A stretch of 64,000 nucleotides of DNA from Marilutibacter penaei (GTDB lineage: Bacteria > Pseudomonadota > Gammaproteobacteria > Xanthomonadales > Xanthomonadaceae): positions 29,075 through 93,074 of the forward strand of contig NZ_JACHTE010000009.1 of NCBI RefSeq assembly GCF_014145395.1, read 5' to 3'. Below are positions 7,954-17,331 of this stretch, in pieces. The notes below the pieces were generated by a model that saw only the letters and a program-made list of their open reading frames with translations, ran no database searches and was not told where the DNA came from. The position numbers were made by a program, and so were the translations under genes. How positions within the stretch are numbered: position 1 is the first letter of the stretch; each line of letters opens with the position of its first letter.

Positions 7954-9449
7954 ACGCGTCCTTGCCCGCCCCGGCCTGGCCGTACGGCTTCGCGCATGCG
8001 CGCGGGGTGGTGGTACTGCGGGAGTCGCCCGAAGGCTTTCATCTCGGCCTGCGCGCCGATGCCGACCCCGCGGTGCTGCTGGAAGCCCGCAGGGTACTGG
8101 GACGGCCCGTCAGCTTCGATCGCATCGATGCGACCCGCTTCGACCGACACCTGTCGGAACTCTACGCCGATGCCGACCTCGGACGCACCGCGGAAGGCGA
8201 ACTGGCGGACGCCCACGCGGACCTCGACGCACTGGCGGGCGACATCCCCGCCACCGCCGACCTGCTCGACAGCCAGGACGACGCGCCGGTGATCCGCCTC
8301 ATCAACGGCCTGCTCGCCGAAGCCGCGCGCCTCGGCGCCTCGGACGTCCACGTGGAGCCGTCCGAACGCCAGCTCCGGATCCGCTTCCGGATCGACGGGG
8401 TGATGCGCCAGGTGCTTGAGCTGCCGACCCGGATGTCGCCGCTGCTGGTATCGCGCGTGAAGGTGATGGCCCGCCTGGACATCGCGGAGAAGCGCGTGCC
8501 GCAGGATGGACGCATCTCCGTGTCCATGGGCTCGCGCGCGCTCGACGTGCGCGTCTCCACCCTGCCCGCGCGCGGGGGCGAACGGGTGGTGATGCGACTG
8601 CTCGACAAGGAGCAGGGTGCGGTCCCGTTGCCGGCGCTGGGCATGGCCGCGCCGGTGCTCCGTGCCTACGAACACGCACTGGGCCTGCCGAACGGCATCG
8701 TGCTGGTGTGCGGACCCACCGGCTCGGGCAAGACCACCACCCTGTACGCGGGCCTCTCGCACCTCAACGATGGCCACCGCACCCTGCTCACGGTCGAAGA
8801 CCCGGTGGAATACGCGATCGACGGAGTCGGCCAGACCCAGGTGCACGCCAAGGTCGGCATGACGTTCGCGGCCGGACTGCGCGCGATCCTGCGCCAGGAC
8901 CCCGACATCGTCATGGTCGGCGAGATCCGCGATCCCGAAACCGCACGCATCGCCGTGCAGGCCAGCCTGACCGGCCATCTCGTGCTCTCGACCGTGCACA
9001 CCAACGATGCCGCGGGCGCGGTGACCCGCCTCCGCGACATGGGCATCGAGCCCTTCCTGCTGGCCTCCACGTTGCGGCTGGTGGTGGCGCAGCGCCTGGT
9101 CCGGCGGCTATGTCCGCATTGCCGCGCACCACGCCCCGTGGACGGGCTGGCGCGGCCGCTGATGGGCGAGGCATTCGAAGGCGTCCTGTTCCAGGCCGTG
9201 GGCTGCGATCACTGCAGGCACACCGGATACGCGGGCCGCGTCGGCATCCACGAGGCCATGGCGGTCGACGAGCGCATGCGCGGACTCATCGGAGCCGACG
9301 CCAGCGAAGACGCGATCGCCGCGCACGCGTTCGCGCAGGCACCCCGGCTTGCCGACGCCATCCGCGCCCGGGTCGCCGCGGGCGACACCACGATCGAAGA
9401 AGCCTTGCGCGTCACCCGCCAGGAACTGGCCCCCGATGCCGGCATTTGA
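7950..9449 (+). CDS. gspE: Type II secretion ATPase GspE
   Basis: This cytoplasmic hexameric ATPase (499 residues) powers pseudopilus assembly. It carries Walker A GPTGSGKT (255-262), the Asp/Walker B region LRQDPDIVMVGEIRD (about 314-328), a His box (LVLSTVHTNDA) and the four zinc-binding cysteines C388, C391, C419 and C422 typical of GspE rather than of PilT-type retraction ATPases. The GTG start overlaps the gspD stop (GTGA). The N-terminal N1E domain would dock to GspL. Confidence 0.95.
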   Translation: MNASLPAPAWPYGFAHARGVVVLRESPEGFHLGLRADADPAVLLEARRVLGRPVSFDRIDATRFDRHLSELYADADLGRTAEGELADAHADLDALAGDIPATADLLDSQDDAPVIRLINGLLAEAARLGASDVHVEPSERQLRIRFRIDGVMRQVLELPTRMSPLLVSRVKVMARLDIAEKRVPQDGRISVSMGSRALDVRVSTLPARGGERVVMRLLDKEQGAVPLPALGMAAPVLRAYEHALGLPNGIVLVCGPTGSGKTTTLYAGLSHLNDGHRTLLTVEDPVEYAIDGVGQTQVHAKVGMTFAAGLRAILRQDPDIVMVGEIRDPETARIAVQASLTGHLVLSTVHTNDAAGAVTRLRDMGIEPFLLASTLRLVVAQRLVRRLCPHCRAPRPVDGLARPLMGEAFEGVLFQAVGCDHCRHTGYAGRVGIHEAMAVDERMRGLIGADASEDAIAAHAFAQAPRLADAIRARVAAGDTTIEEALRVTRQELAPDAGI

Positions 9450-10644
9450 CTACTCTGCTCTCGACCTGGACGGCCGCCCGTGCAGCGGCCGGCTCGACGC
9501 GTCCAGCGCCGACGCGGCACGGTCGCGCCTGCTGCAGCGGCGCCTGCATCCGCTGTCGGTCGCGCCGGCCGGACGTTCGGAGCCGGCCACCCAACGGCGC
9601 CTGTTCGACCGCTTCGATACCAAGGCCCTGACGCTGTTCACTCGACAGCTGGCCACGCTGGTCGCCACGTCGCCGCTGGAAGAGGCCTTGCGTGTCATCG
9701 GCCAACAGGCGGAGAAAGCGTCCACCCGAAGCGTGGTGATGGCCACCCATGCGGCCGTCCTGGAGGGGTTCCGGCTGTCCGATGCGATGGCACGGCAGGG
9801 GCGCGCCTTCCCCGCGCTGTACCGCGCGATGGTGGCGGCCGGCGAGGGCGCGGGCGCGCTTCCGGACATCCTGGAGCGCCTGGCGGAACTGCTCGAGCGG
9901 GAACAGCAGTTGCGCGGCCGGCTGCTTGCCGCGCTGGTCTACCCGGCCGTCCTCGCGGCGACCGCGCTTGCGGTCGTGATCGCACTGATGACCTTCGTGG
10001 TCCCGAAGGTCGTCGACCAGTTCGACTCCATGGGGCGCACCCTGCCCGCCCTCACCCGTGCGGTCATCGCCACCTCGGACCTGATGACGCACTGGGGCCC
10101 CGCCCTGCTGGTACTGGGGGTCGCCCTGGGCGTGGCCCTGCGTTTCGCGCTGGCGCGCCCCGGCTTTCGCCTGCGCTTCGACGAGGGCATGTTGCGGCTT
10201 CCCCTGCTGGGTCGCCTGCTGCGGGACCTGCACGCCGCGCGGATGGCGCGCACCCTGGCCATCATGGTCGGCAGCGGACTGCCGGTCATGGAGGGCCTGT
10301 CGGTGACCGCGCAAACGGTGCGCAATGCGGCCCTGCGCGAGGCCACGGTCTCGATGGCGACCTCGATCCGCGAGGGCGGGAGCCTTTCCTCGGCGATGAA
10401 ACGCGCCGGGGTGTTTCCGCCCACCCTGCTCTACATGGCCTCCAGCGGCGAAAACAGCGGTCGTGTCGGACCGATGCTGGAACGTGCCGCGGACTACCTC
10501 GAGCGGGAGTTCAACACCTTCACCAGCACCGCGATGAGCCTGCTCGAGCCGGCGATCATCGTCGCGCTCGGCGGGATCGTGGCCGTCATCGTGCTGTCGA
10601 TCCTGCTGCCCATCCTCCAGTTCAACACGCTCGCCCTCGGCTGA
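9436..10644 (+). CDS. gspF: Type II secretion platform protein GspF
   Basis: GspF is the polytopic inner-membrane platform protein, 402 residues from ATG 9436 (MPAFDYSALDLDGR), overlapping gspE by 14 bases. It shows the two repeated T2SSF domains (about 70-190 and 270-395), each ending in membrane helices (LVYPAVLAATALAVVIALMT; IIVALGGIVAVIVLSILLPI). The length is normal for the family. It contacts GspE and GspL and is thought to couple ATP hydrolysis to pseudopilin addition. Confidence 0.94.
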   Translation: MPAFDYSALDLDGRPCSGRLDASSADAARSRLLQRRLHPLSVAPAGRSEPATQRRLFDRFDTKALTLFTRQLATLVATSPLEEALRVIGQQAEKASTRSVVMATHAAVLEGFRLSDAMARQGRAFPALYRAMVAAGEGAGALPDILERLAELLEREQQLRGRLLAALVYPAVLAATALAVVIALMTFVVPKVVDQFDSMGRTLPALTRAVIATSDLMTHWGPALLVLGVALGVALRFALARPGFRLRFDEGMLRLPLLGRLLRDLHAARMARTLAIMVGSGLPVMEGLSVTAQTVRNAALREATVSMATSIREGGSLSSAMKRAGVFPPTLLYMASSGENSGRVGPMLERAADYLEREFNTFTSTAMSLLEPAIIVALGGIVAVIVLSILLPILQFNTLALG

Positions 10645-10679
10645 GGGTCCACCCCCTGCCCCTGTCACAGGAACCTGCC

Positions 10680-11129
10680 ATGCCCCGCCTTCCCGCCCGC
10701 CGGTCCGCGCCACGCACGCTCCGCGGCTTCACCCTGGTCGAACTGATGGTCGTGATCGTCATCATCGGTTTGCTGTCCACGGTGGTGATGATCAATGTCA
10801 TGCCCAGCCAGGACCGCGCGATGGTCGACAAGGCGCGTGCCGATGTCGCGGTGCTGGAGCAGGCGCTGGACACGTACCGCCTCGACAACCTGGCCTATCC
10901 CCGCAACGACCAGGGGCTGCAGGCATTGCTGGCACCGCCCGCTGGGCTCGCCCGGCCGGAGCGCTACCGGACTGGCGGGTACATCCGTCGCCTCCCCGAG
11001 GACCCATGGGGGAACGCCTACCAGTACCGGGCGCCCGGCCGCTCGGGCGCGTTCGACGTGTACTCGCTGGGTGCCGACGGCGCCGAGGGCGGGGACGGCG
11101 AAGGCGCCGACATCGGCAACTGGCAGTAA
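10680..11129 (+). CDS. gspG: Major pseudopilin GspG
   Basis: This is a 149-residue type IV pilin-like protein. A 15-residue basic leader ends in Gly before FTLVELMVVIVIIGLL, the prepilin peptidase site with the conserved Glu at +5. The globular part has the GspG signature PRNDQGLQALL and the C-terminal calcium-loop region DPWGNAYQYRAPG...DVYSLGADG. An AGGA site (10669-10672) precedes ATG 10680, and a 35-base gap separates it from gspF. No prepilin peptidase (gspO/pilD) is present in the window, so processing depends on a gene elsewhere. Confidence 0.95.
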   Translation: MPRLPARRSAPRTLRGFTLVELMVVIVIIGLLSTVVMINVMPSQDRAMVDKARADVAVLEQALDTYRLDNLAYPRNDQGLQALLAPPAGLARPERYRTGGYIRRLPEDPWGNAYQYRAPGRSGAFDVYSLGADGAEGGDGEGADIGNWQ

Positions 11130-11148
11130 TCCCCGCGTCGACGGCCGC

Positions 11149-11631
11149 ATGCATCCCGAACGCCCGCCCGTGGATCGACGGTGTCCGCCTCCGCGGGGTT
11201 TCACGCTGGTCGAGCTGATGGTGGCGCTGGTCGTGCTCGGCCTGGCCGGGGCGACCGTGGCCATGACCCTGCCCCATCGTGATCCCGCACTGTCCCAGGC
11301 GGAACGCTTCGCGACCGGTCTTGCGCGTGCGCGCGAGGAAGCGCTGCTCGGCATGCATGCCGTGGACGTGACGGTCAGCGCGGAAGGGTACGGGTATGCG
11401 CGGGAACGCCTGGAAGGCTGGGAGCCGCTGCGCCACGCCCCGTTCGGGAACGTCACCTGGGAAACCGGCGTTGAACCGCGGCTGCCGCGCGACGTCGCCC
11501 AGCTCGCGTTCCGTTTCGAGCCCAGCGGACTCGCGAGTGGCGGTCCGCTCGTACTGGAGAGCCCACGAGGGGTCGTCCGGGTCACCGTGCGGCCGACCGG
11601 CGAGGTCCAGGTCGATGCGCCCGGCCGTTGA
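11149..11631 (+). CDS. gspH: Minor pseudopilin GspH
   Basis: This 160-residue protein has a prepilin cleavage site (PPRG before FTLVELMVALVVLGL) and a beta-rich C-terminus, as in GspH. The ATG at 11149 lies 19 bases after gspG. The leader is about 19 residues, slightly long, and a GTG at 11170 would shorten it. Assignment to H rather than another minor pseudopilin follows from its position between G and I and from its size. Confidence 0.88.
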   Translation: MHPERPPVDRRCPPPRGFTLVELMVALVVLGLAGATVAMTLPHRDPALSQAERFATGLARAREEALLGMHAVDVTVSAEGYGYARERLEGWEPLRHAPFGNVTWETGVEPRLPRDVAQLAFRFEPSGLASGGPLVLESPRGVVRVTVRPTGEVQVDAPGR

Positions 11632-11998
11632 TGCCCCGCCGCGGGGGTTCTCGCTGCTCGAGGTCCTGGTGGCGCTGGCCGTGTTCGGGCTGGTGGTGCT
11701 GGGACTGCTGAACCTGGGCGGCGAAAGTTCGCGCGCGGCATTGATCGCGGAAGAGCGCGTGCTTGCCGGCATCGTCGCGGAGAACCGCGCCATCGAAGCG
11801 TTGCTGGCAGACGCCACGGAATTGCAGGCCATGGCGGCCGCGACCACGGGCGTGGAACGCATGGGCGATCGCGACTGGCACTGGCGCCGACGACTGGGCC
11901 CGGCCGAGGGCGGTCTGCTGCGCGTCGACGTCGACGTGACGTCGCCGGGATCGGGCCAGGTGATCGCGGAGCGCCATCTGCTGAGGCCCGCCCCATGA
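11615..11998 (+). CDS. gspI: Minor pseudopilin GspI
   Basis: GspI is 127 residues and starts at ATG 11615 inside the end of gspH (17-base overlap). A very short leader (MRPAVDAPPRG) precedes FSLLEVLVALAVFGLVVLGL, with the characteristic GspI sequence LLEVLVALAVF. GspI starts the pseudopilus tip complex with GspJ and GspK, the next two genes. Confidence 0.9.
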   Translation: MRPAVDAPPRGFSLLEVLVALAVFGLVVLGLLNLGGESSRAALIAEERVLAGIVAENRAIEALLADATELQAMAAATTGVERMGDRDWHWRRRLGPAEGGLLRVDVDVTSPGSGQVIAERHLLRPAP

Positions 11999-12594
11999 TG
12001 CGCGCGAACGGGTTCACCCTGATCGAGATGCTGGTGGCGCTGTTCGTGTTCGGCCTGATGGCCAGCGCCGGCGTGCTGGTGCTCGCGCAGGCGGTGGACC
12101 ACCAGGACGTGGTGCACGCGCACTTCGGCGCATTGGGCAAACTGCAGGCATCGCGCGCGTTGCTGCGGTCGGACCTCGGCCAGGTCGCCACCCGTCGGGT
12201 GCGCAACGCGGGCGGCCAGCCGGCGCGGCGTGCCTTCAACATGGTCGCCATGCCCGGGACCGGGACGCCGCTGGCCCTGGACTTCGTGCGCCGGGGGTGG
12301 CGCAACCCGGACGGCCATCCGCGCGCGTCGATGCAGCGGGTCGAATACCGCATCAGCGGGGGGCGCCTGGAACGTACCACCCATGCCGCCCTCGACGGCA
12401 GCGTCCCCGGCGAGCCGGAAACGCTGCTGGAAGGCATCCGTGGCGCATCGATCCGCTTCCGGCACCGTCAGGCATGGAGCAGCGGCTGGCCCGGCGGTGC
12501 GGAGGAAGTGCCCGAAGCCATCGCGCTGACACTCGATATCGACGGGCTCGGAACGGTCGAACAGGTCTTCCTGCTGCCGGGGAGTGCGCGATGA
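11995..12594 (+). CDS. gspJ: Minor pseudopilin GspJ
   Basis: GspJ is 199 residues, starting at the ATG that overlaps the gspI stop (ATGA). A minimal leader (MMRANG) precedes FTLIEMLVALFVFGLMAS, as is usual for GspJ. The long beta-rich domain contains the typical ALDFVRRGWRNP segment. It is a component of the I-J-K tip complex. Confidence 0.92.
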   Translation: MMRANGFTLIEMLVALFVFGLMASAGVLVLAQAVDHQDVVHAHFGALGKLQASRALLRSDLGQVATRRVRNAGGQPARRAFNMVAMPGTGTPLALDFVRRGWRNPDGHPRASMQRVEYRISGGRLERTTHAALDGSVPGEPETLLEGIRGASIRFRHRQAWSSGWPGGAEEVPEAIALTLDIDGLGTVEQVFLLPGSAR

Positions 12595-13586
12595 CCCGCA
12601 CGCCATCGCGCCAACGCGGCGTCGCCCTGTTGACCGTCCTGCTGCTGGTCGCCGTGATGGGCGTGCTGGTCATGGCGACGCTCGACGACGTCCGCTTCGG
12701 CCTGCGCCGGGCGGGCAACGTGCAGGCGCTGGAACAGGCGCAATGGCATGCACGCGGCGTCGCGGCGCTTGCGCGAAGCCAGGTGGAGGCCATGCAGCGC
12801 CGGGATCCGGGCGTCACCCTGTTGGACGGAAACTGGGAGGACGTGCCCCGTCCGCTGCCCCTTCCCGGCGAGGAAGGCGGCCTGGCCGTCGTGCGCGTGA
12901 CCGATGGCGGCAACTGCTTCAACCTCAACAGCGTGGTCGAAGGCGCTCCCGGGCAATGGCAGTACAACGCGACGGGCGCCCGCCAGTACCAGGCGCTGCT
13001 CGAAGCCCTCGGCGTGGATGACGCGCGCGCGCGGTCGTTGGCGGACGCCCTCGTGGACTGGATCGACAGCGATGCCTCGCCACGCCCGATGGGCGCGGAG
13101 GACAGCGCATACCAGGCGGCCGATCCGGCACGCCGCACGTCCGGGACGCTGCTCGCGGAACCCAGTGAACTGCGCGCGATCGCCGGTTATGACGCCGCGC
13201 TTTACGCACGCCTGCGCCCCTGGGCCTGCGCCCTGCCGGATGACCGGCTCTCTCCGCTCAACGTGAACACCCTGCGCCCGGACGATGCGCCCCTGTTGAC
13301 CATGCTGACGCTCGGCGCGCTGCCGCCGGCGCACGCACGCAGCGTGATCAGCGCGCGTCCCCCGGGGGGCTGGCGCGACAACGCCGTGTTCTGGTCGCTT
13401 CCGGCGCTGGCCGCCGCCAACGCGCCCGCACCGGTGATCGGCCAGACGGCCCTGAGGACCCGCTACTTCGGCCTCGACGTGCGCGTCAGCCTCGGGGAGG
13501 CGGAGGCGGTGCTGACGGAAACCTTTGAAGTCGCCGATGACGGCCGGACCCACCTCCTTGCACATCGCTGGACCCTCGAAGAATGA
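12591..13586 (+). CDS. gspK: Tip pseudopilin GspK
   Basis: GspK is 331 residues and starts at ATG 12591 overlapping gspJ. Its cleavage motif RQRGVALLTVLLLVAVMGVL has Val after Gly and lacks the +5 Glu, the usual GspK exception. It includes the large alpha-domain insertion (ALVDWIDSDASPRPMGAEDS) that caps the pseudopilus and a Cys-containing segment (DGGNCFNLNSV) found in the family. Confidence 0.94.
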   Translation: MTRTPSRQRGVALLTVLLLVAVMGVLVMATLDDVRFGLRRAGNVQALEQAQWHARGVAALARSQVEAMQRRDPGVTLLDGNWEDVPRPLPLPGEEGGLAVVRVTDGGNCFNLNSVVEGAPGQWQYNATGARQYQALLEALGVDDARARSLADALVDWIDSDASPRPMGAEDSAYQAADPARRTSGTLLAEPSELRAIAGYDAALYARLRPWACALPDDRLSPLNVNTLRPDDAPLLTMLTLGALPPAHARSVISARPPGGWRDNAVFWSLPALAAANAPAPVIGQTALRTRYFGLDVRVSLGEAEAVLTETFEVADDGRTHLLAHRWTLEE

Positions 13587-14677
13587 GCCCTGACGCCCTC
13601 CCCTGCCCCCGCCTGCTGTTCGTCCAGCTGGAAGCCGGAACGCTCGAATGGTGGTGCTCCGCTCCCGGGACCGGGACCGGGATACCGGAGACGGGCCGCA
13701 CCGAACGCGGCGAGCGTGTCCCGCCCCTCCCTTCGGTGACCGACGTGCTGGTCCTCCCGGGCGAGCACGTGGCATCGCATTGGCTGGAGCTACCCGCACG
13801 CAGCGCAGCCCAGGCCCTGGCCGTGGCCCGTCACCAGTTGCAGGCCACGCTGGCCTCTGCACCGGCCGATATCCACCTGGCCCTCGTGCCGCCCGCCGGC
13901 ACCGGCGATCGACGCCAGGTGCTGTTGGTCGACCGCGAACTGCTCGCGCAGCACCTGGCGCTCGCCCGCGAGGCCGGCGCGGTGCCGCGCATCGCCCTGC
14001 CGGACTACATGTTGTTGCCGCCCGGTGAACCCGGCCGGACGCACCGTATGGCACTGGATGACCGGTGGCTGGTGCGCGGCGACACGATCGCGTTCAGCGC
14101 CGACGCCGCCCTCGCCGACGCGGTGCTCGATGGCCAGCCCGGCATCCAGCCCGACAACGTGCCCGTGGCGAACGTGGCGTCCGCCCTGCTGGCGGGCGCC
14201 GCGGCAGCATCGGCCAACCTGCTGCAGGGCGAGTTCGCTCCCGAAGGCACACCCCCAGCCCGAAGCACCGCCTGGCGCCGCGTGGCGGCCCTGGCCGTGG
14301 CCGTGCTGGCCTCGTTCCCCGTACTCACCGCGGCCGACGCCGCACGCCACGCCTGGGCCGCGCGCAGCCTTGAAGCAGAGGCCCAGGCACTGACGACCCG
14401 GCTGGCCGCCTCTCCTGGCGCGGCCTACACCGCGAATACCGCGCTGGCCGTGACCCTGGTCGAAGTCACGTCCATGCAGCCGGGCATGCGCGTCGAATCC
14501 CTGGAATGGGACGCGCCCGGCACCCTGCAGGCCACGCTCCGCCATGACGCACCCAACGCGCCGGGTACGGTTCTGGAGACCCTCCGCGCGCGCGGCATCG
14601 ACGCCACCACGGCGGCGGGACAGTCGGAAGGTGCGTCCTACGTTTCCACCCTCCGCCTGGGACACCCGCAGCCATGA
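13583..14677 (+). CDS. gspL: Type II secretion assembly protein GspL
   Basis: GspL is 364 residues, a bitopic inner-membrane protein. The N-terminal actin-like cytoplasmic domain (about 1-215) binds GspE, one membrane helix (VAALAVAVLASFPVLTAAD, about 235-253) follows, and a periplasmic ferredoxin-like domain pairs with GspM. The ATG overlaps the gspK stop. Primary sequence conservation is low, so the call rests on length, layout and position. Confidence 0.87.
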   Translation: MSPDALPCPRLLFVQLEAGTLEWWCSAPGTGTGIPETGRTERGERVPPLPSVTDVLVLPGEHVASHWLELPARSAAQALAVARHQLQATLASAPADIHLALVPPAGTGDRRQVLLVDRELLAQHLALAREAGAVPRIALPDYMLLPPGEPGRTHRMALDDRWLVRGDTIAFSADAALADAVLDGQPGIQPDNVPVANVASALLAGAAAASANLLQGEFAPEGTPPARSTAWRRVAALAVAVLASFPVLTAADAARHAWAARSLEAEAQALTTRLAASPGAAYTANTALAVTLVEVTSMQPGMRVESLEWDAPGTLQATLRHDAPNAPGTVLETLRARGIDATTAAGQSEGASYVSTLRLGHPQP

Positions 14678-15156
14678 ACACGCTTAACCCCGCAAGGACC
14701 TGGTGGGACGCCCGGGCGCCGCGCGAGCGCTGGATGGTCGGCACCATGTTGGCCTGCGTCGCCGTGTTCGCCTTCCACTACGCGTTGATGCAGCCCCTGT
14801 CCCGACTCGACCGGGACCAGACACTCCGTTACCAGCGGGCCGCCGGGGCGCTCGCCGCCCTCCAGGCCGCGCACGCCGCGCGCACGGAGGCCCTGACCGC
14901 CGCCTCCCTTCCGGCGCACGCGCACGCCGCCGGGATCCCGCAGGTGCGCATTCGACCGGTCTCGGCCAGTGAAGTGGAAGTGGACATCGATGCGGCCCCG
15001 GCCGCGTCGCTGATCGGCTGGCTCGACCGGTTGGACCGGACCCAGGGGCTGGCGCCTTCACAGGTGTCGATCACGCGCGAAGAGGCCGGGGTCACCGCTC
15101 GCCTTCGTCTTCCGCTGGCCCGCCCAGCGGGGCAACCCGGCACCGACCTGCCATGA
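14674..15156 (+). CDS. gspM: Type II secretion protein GspM
   Basis: GspM is 160 residues with one N-terminal membrane helix (WMVGTMLACVAVFAFHYALM) followed by a coiled segment and a small periplasmic ferredoxin-like domain (VEVDIDAAPAASLIGWLDRL). It overlaps gspL by four bases. It is the structural partner of GspL in the inner-membrane platform. Confidence 0.88.
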   Translation: MNTLNPARTWWDARAPRERWMVGTMLACVAVFAFHYALMQPLSRLDRDQTLRYQRAAGALAALQAAHAARTEALTAASLPAHAHAAGIPQVRIRPVSASEVEVDIDAAPAASLIGWLDRLDRTQGLAPSQVSITREEAGVTARLRLPLARPAGQPGTDLP

Positions 15157-15791
15157 GCCGCCGGTCTCTCCTGCAGGCATTCGGCGTCGGCCTGGTCATC
15201 GCGCTTGTGGCGGGCCTGCCCCTGCGCCTCCTGCTCGCATCCACGCCGGGCGCGACGCCCGGATTCTGGGCCGCCGACATCCAGGGCACGCCGTGGAAAG
15301 GCCAGGTGCGCGAACTGCACTGGCAGGGCATACCCTTGGGCACGGTGTCACTGGCGCTGGCGCCCTCCGCGTGGCTGGACGGAAGCCTGGCCTGGCACGC
15401 CGAGGCGCCCACCTGGTCGGGCCGGCTGCGCGTCGCCCCGCTGCATGGTGTCGAGGACGTGTCGGGGCACCTCGCGCTTCCGGACGCCGGCGATGTCCGC
15501 CTTGGCCTGCACAGCGTGCACCTGCTGTTCGACGACGATGCCTGCGTCGAGGCCTCGGGGTTGCTGGAGCTCGAGCATCACGCGGAGCCGGCGCCGGGAC
15601 AACGACTGGAAGCACGGCTGCAATGCGAGGGTCCGGGCGCGATCGCCCGCTTCGCCCCCGCGGGTCCCGCGTCTGCCGGGTCCGGGAACGCCGCGATCGA
15701 ATTGCGGATCGATGGCCAGGGGCACATGACCCTGTCGGGTTCCGCGTGGGCCGCTGCCCTTGGGCAAGATGCAGGCCCGGCGGTCCGCTGA
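15153..15791 (+). CDS. gspN: Type II secretion protein GspN
   Basis: GspN is 212 residues, somewhat shorter than the usual 240-260. An N-terminal membrane helix (LLQAFGVGLVIALVAGLPLRLL) precedes a beta-rich periplasmic domain with GspN-like ADIQGTPWKGQVRELHWQG. It is the last gene of the operon, with the start overlapping the gspM stop. GspN is accessory and absent from many systems, and its function is not settled. Confidence 0.85.
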   Translation: MSRRSLLQAFGVGLVIALVAGLPLRLLLASTPGATPGFWAADIQGTPWKGQVRELHWQGIPLGTVSLALAPSAWLDGSLAWHAEAPTWSGRLRVAPLHGVEDVSGHLALPDAGDVRLGLHSVHLLFDDDACVEASGLLELEHHAEPAPGQRLEARLQCEGPGAIARFAPAGPASAGSGNAAIELRIDGQGHMTLSGSAWAAALGQDAGPAVR

Positions 15792-15982
15792 TATCGCTCT
15801 CCCAGCGGCATGCGCCCCCTCGAAGCGCCACCCGCTCCATAAATTGCAAGTGAATGACACGTGCCAGGCGGGAGGATGAAGGCGGCGCTCTCGCGCCCAC
15901 CCTGTAAACCCCTGCAGTAGCGGGAATTTCACTGGCATCGTTCGATGACAGGTTGTCACATGACAGTCTGCTGGCAGGAATA

Positions 15983-16024
15983 TGTCATTCCTGTCATCTG
16001 GCCGTCATCAATGCGCCATAGGCT
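15983..16024 (+). promoter_or_regulatory. Pho box and -10 of the phosphate porin gene
   Basis: CTGTCAT-CTGG-CCGTCAT (15991-16008) matches the PhoB repeat in sequence and 11-base period. A third TGTCAT (15983-15988) lies upstream out of phase. Exactly 10 bases after the box is TAGGCT (16019-16024), a plausible -10. The rest of the 266-base gap after gspN holds a further TTGTCAC half-site (15953-15959) and no gene. Confidence 0.75.
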
Positions 16025-16057
16025 GCGCACAATCTTTCACCGCCGCGACCCCCCGCC

Positions 16058-17218
16058 ATGAAAACCCCACGCTCTCCCCTTGCCCTCGCCCTGGTGGCGC
16101 TGCTCGCGCCGGCCGCGCATGCCGGGGTCGTCGTCGACGACTTCGGCGGCAGCGAGATCAGCTTCGAAGGCCTGCTCCAGACCGACGGCGCCTGGTACGA
16201 CAGCGACGGCTTCGACCTGGATGCCGACCCGAACGACGGCACCGACACCGACTTCGAACTGCGCCGCGCCGAGCTGGTCCTCAAGGGCAAGGGCCCGGGC
16301 AACTTCGACTGGGTGCTCGGCTACGACGCCGCCAACGACGGCAAGTGGCTGGACGCGAACATCGCCTACAGGATCGGAGGCGACAAGCGCCACTTCGTCC
16401 GGGTCGGCCAGTTCAAGCAGTTCAATTCCATGGAAGAACTGTCGTCGACCAAGAACAACGATTTCATCTCGAAGGCCATCATCACCGGGCTCTATGCCGT
16501 CGGCCGCCGCCAGGGCGTCGCTTACGGCTACGGCACCGACCAGTGGAACATCAGCAGTGGCTGGTATGGCCGCGAACTGACCGAAGGCCGTGGTCGCGGC
16601 TCCGGTTATGGCATCCGCGGCAACTGGGCGCCGATGACCGGAGACGGCGACATCTTCAACGTCGGCCTGTCCTATGTCACGAACGACACCTACCAGGACA
16701 CGATCCGCGTACGGAGCCGGCCGGCGGCCGAACTGTCCAACCGCCTCGTCGACACCAACATCCGCAATGCCGACAGCACCTCGACACTGGGCCTGGAGAG
16801 CTTCTGGGTACGCGGACCGTTCAAGCTGCAGGCCGAGTACATGGTCAACACGATCGACCGCTACGAGACGGGCTTCGCCGACCAGCCCGGCGGCGATTAC
16901 ACCACCCAGGGCGGCTACCTCAGCGGCATGTGGAACATCACCGGCGAGACCTGGTCCTACAAGGACGGAACGCCGGGGACCGCCAAGCCGGCCAATGCCA
17001 ATGTCGGCATGTGGCAGCTCGGCCTGCGCTACGACACCCTGGACCTGAACGACGGCGACACGCGCCCGGGCACGCTCGACACCTGGACGGTTGGCGTCAA
17101 TTACTACTGGCGCAGCAACTTCAAGTTCGCCGTCGACTATGTGAAGGCGGACGCCGAACGCAACGGCATCGACGAGAGCCCCAGCCTGATCGCGGCGCGC
17201 GCCCAGTTCTACTGGTAA
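16058..17218 (+). CDS. Phosphate-selective porin, OprO/OprP family
   Basis: This 386-residue outer-membrane protein has a signal peptide (about 1-22, ending AAHA). The mature part shows the OprO/P pattern: FELRRAELVLKGKGPGNFDWVLGYD, VGQFKQFNSMEELSS, alternating amphipathic strands, and a C-terminal aromatic residue (AQFYW). OprP-type trimers have an arginine/lysine-lined channel for phosphate or polyphosphate under starvation. The strong Pho box upstream and the pst operon downstream agree. Whether it prefers phosphate (OprP) or polyphosphate (OprO) cannot be decided from sequence alone. Confidence 0.88.
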   Translation: MKTPRSPLALALVALLAPAAHAGVVVDDFGGSEISFEGLLQTDGAWYDSDGFDLDADPNDGTDTDFELRRAELVLKGKGPGNFDWVLGYDAANDGKWLDANIAYRIGGDKRHFVRVGQFKQFNSMEELSSTKNNDFISKAIITGLYAVGRRQGVAYGYGTDQWNISSGWYGRELTEGRGRGSGYGIRGNWAPMTGDGDIFNVGLSYVTNDTYQDTIRVRSRPAAELSNRLVDTNIRNADSTSTLGLESFWVRGPFKLQAEYMVNTIDRYETGFADQPGGDYTTQGGYLSGMWNITGETWSYKDGTPGTAKPANANVGMWQLGLRYDTLDLNDGDTRPGTLDTWTVGVNYYWRSNFKFAVDYVKADAERNGIDESPSLIAARAQFYW

Positions 17219-17241
17219 GCCCCGCCCCGGGCATGCCAAAG

Positions 17242-17270
17242 GCGCGGCCCCCCGTGGCCGCGCTTTTTTT
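17242..17270 (+). terminator. Rho-independent terminator after the porin gene
   Basis: An 8-bp GC stem (17242-17249 with 17256-17263) is followed by seven T residues (17264-17270). Confidence 0.9.
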
Positions 17271-17331
17271 CGCCCCGCCGCCCGACCAGGAACCGGATAA
17301 ATTCCAGCAAAAACATGTATTTATCCATTTC

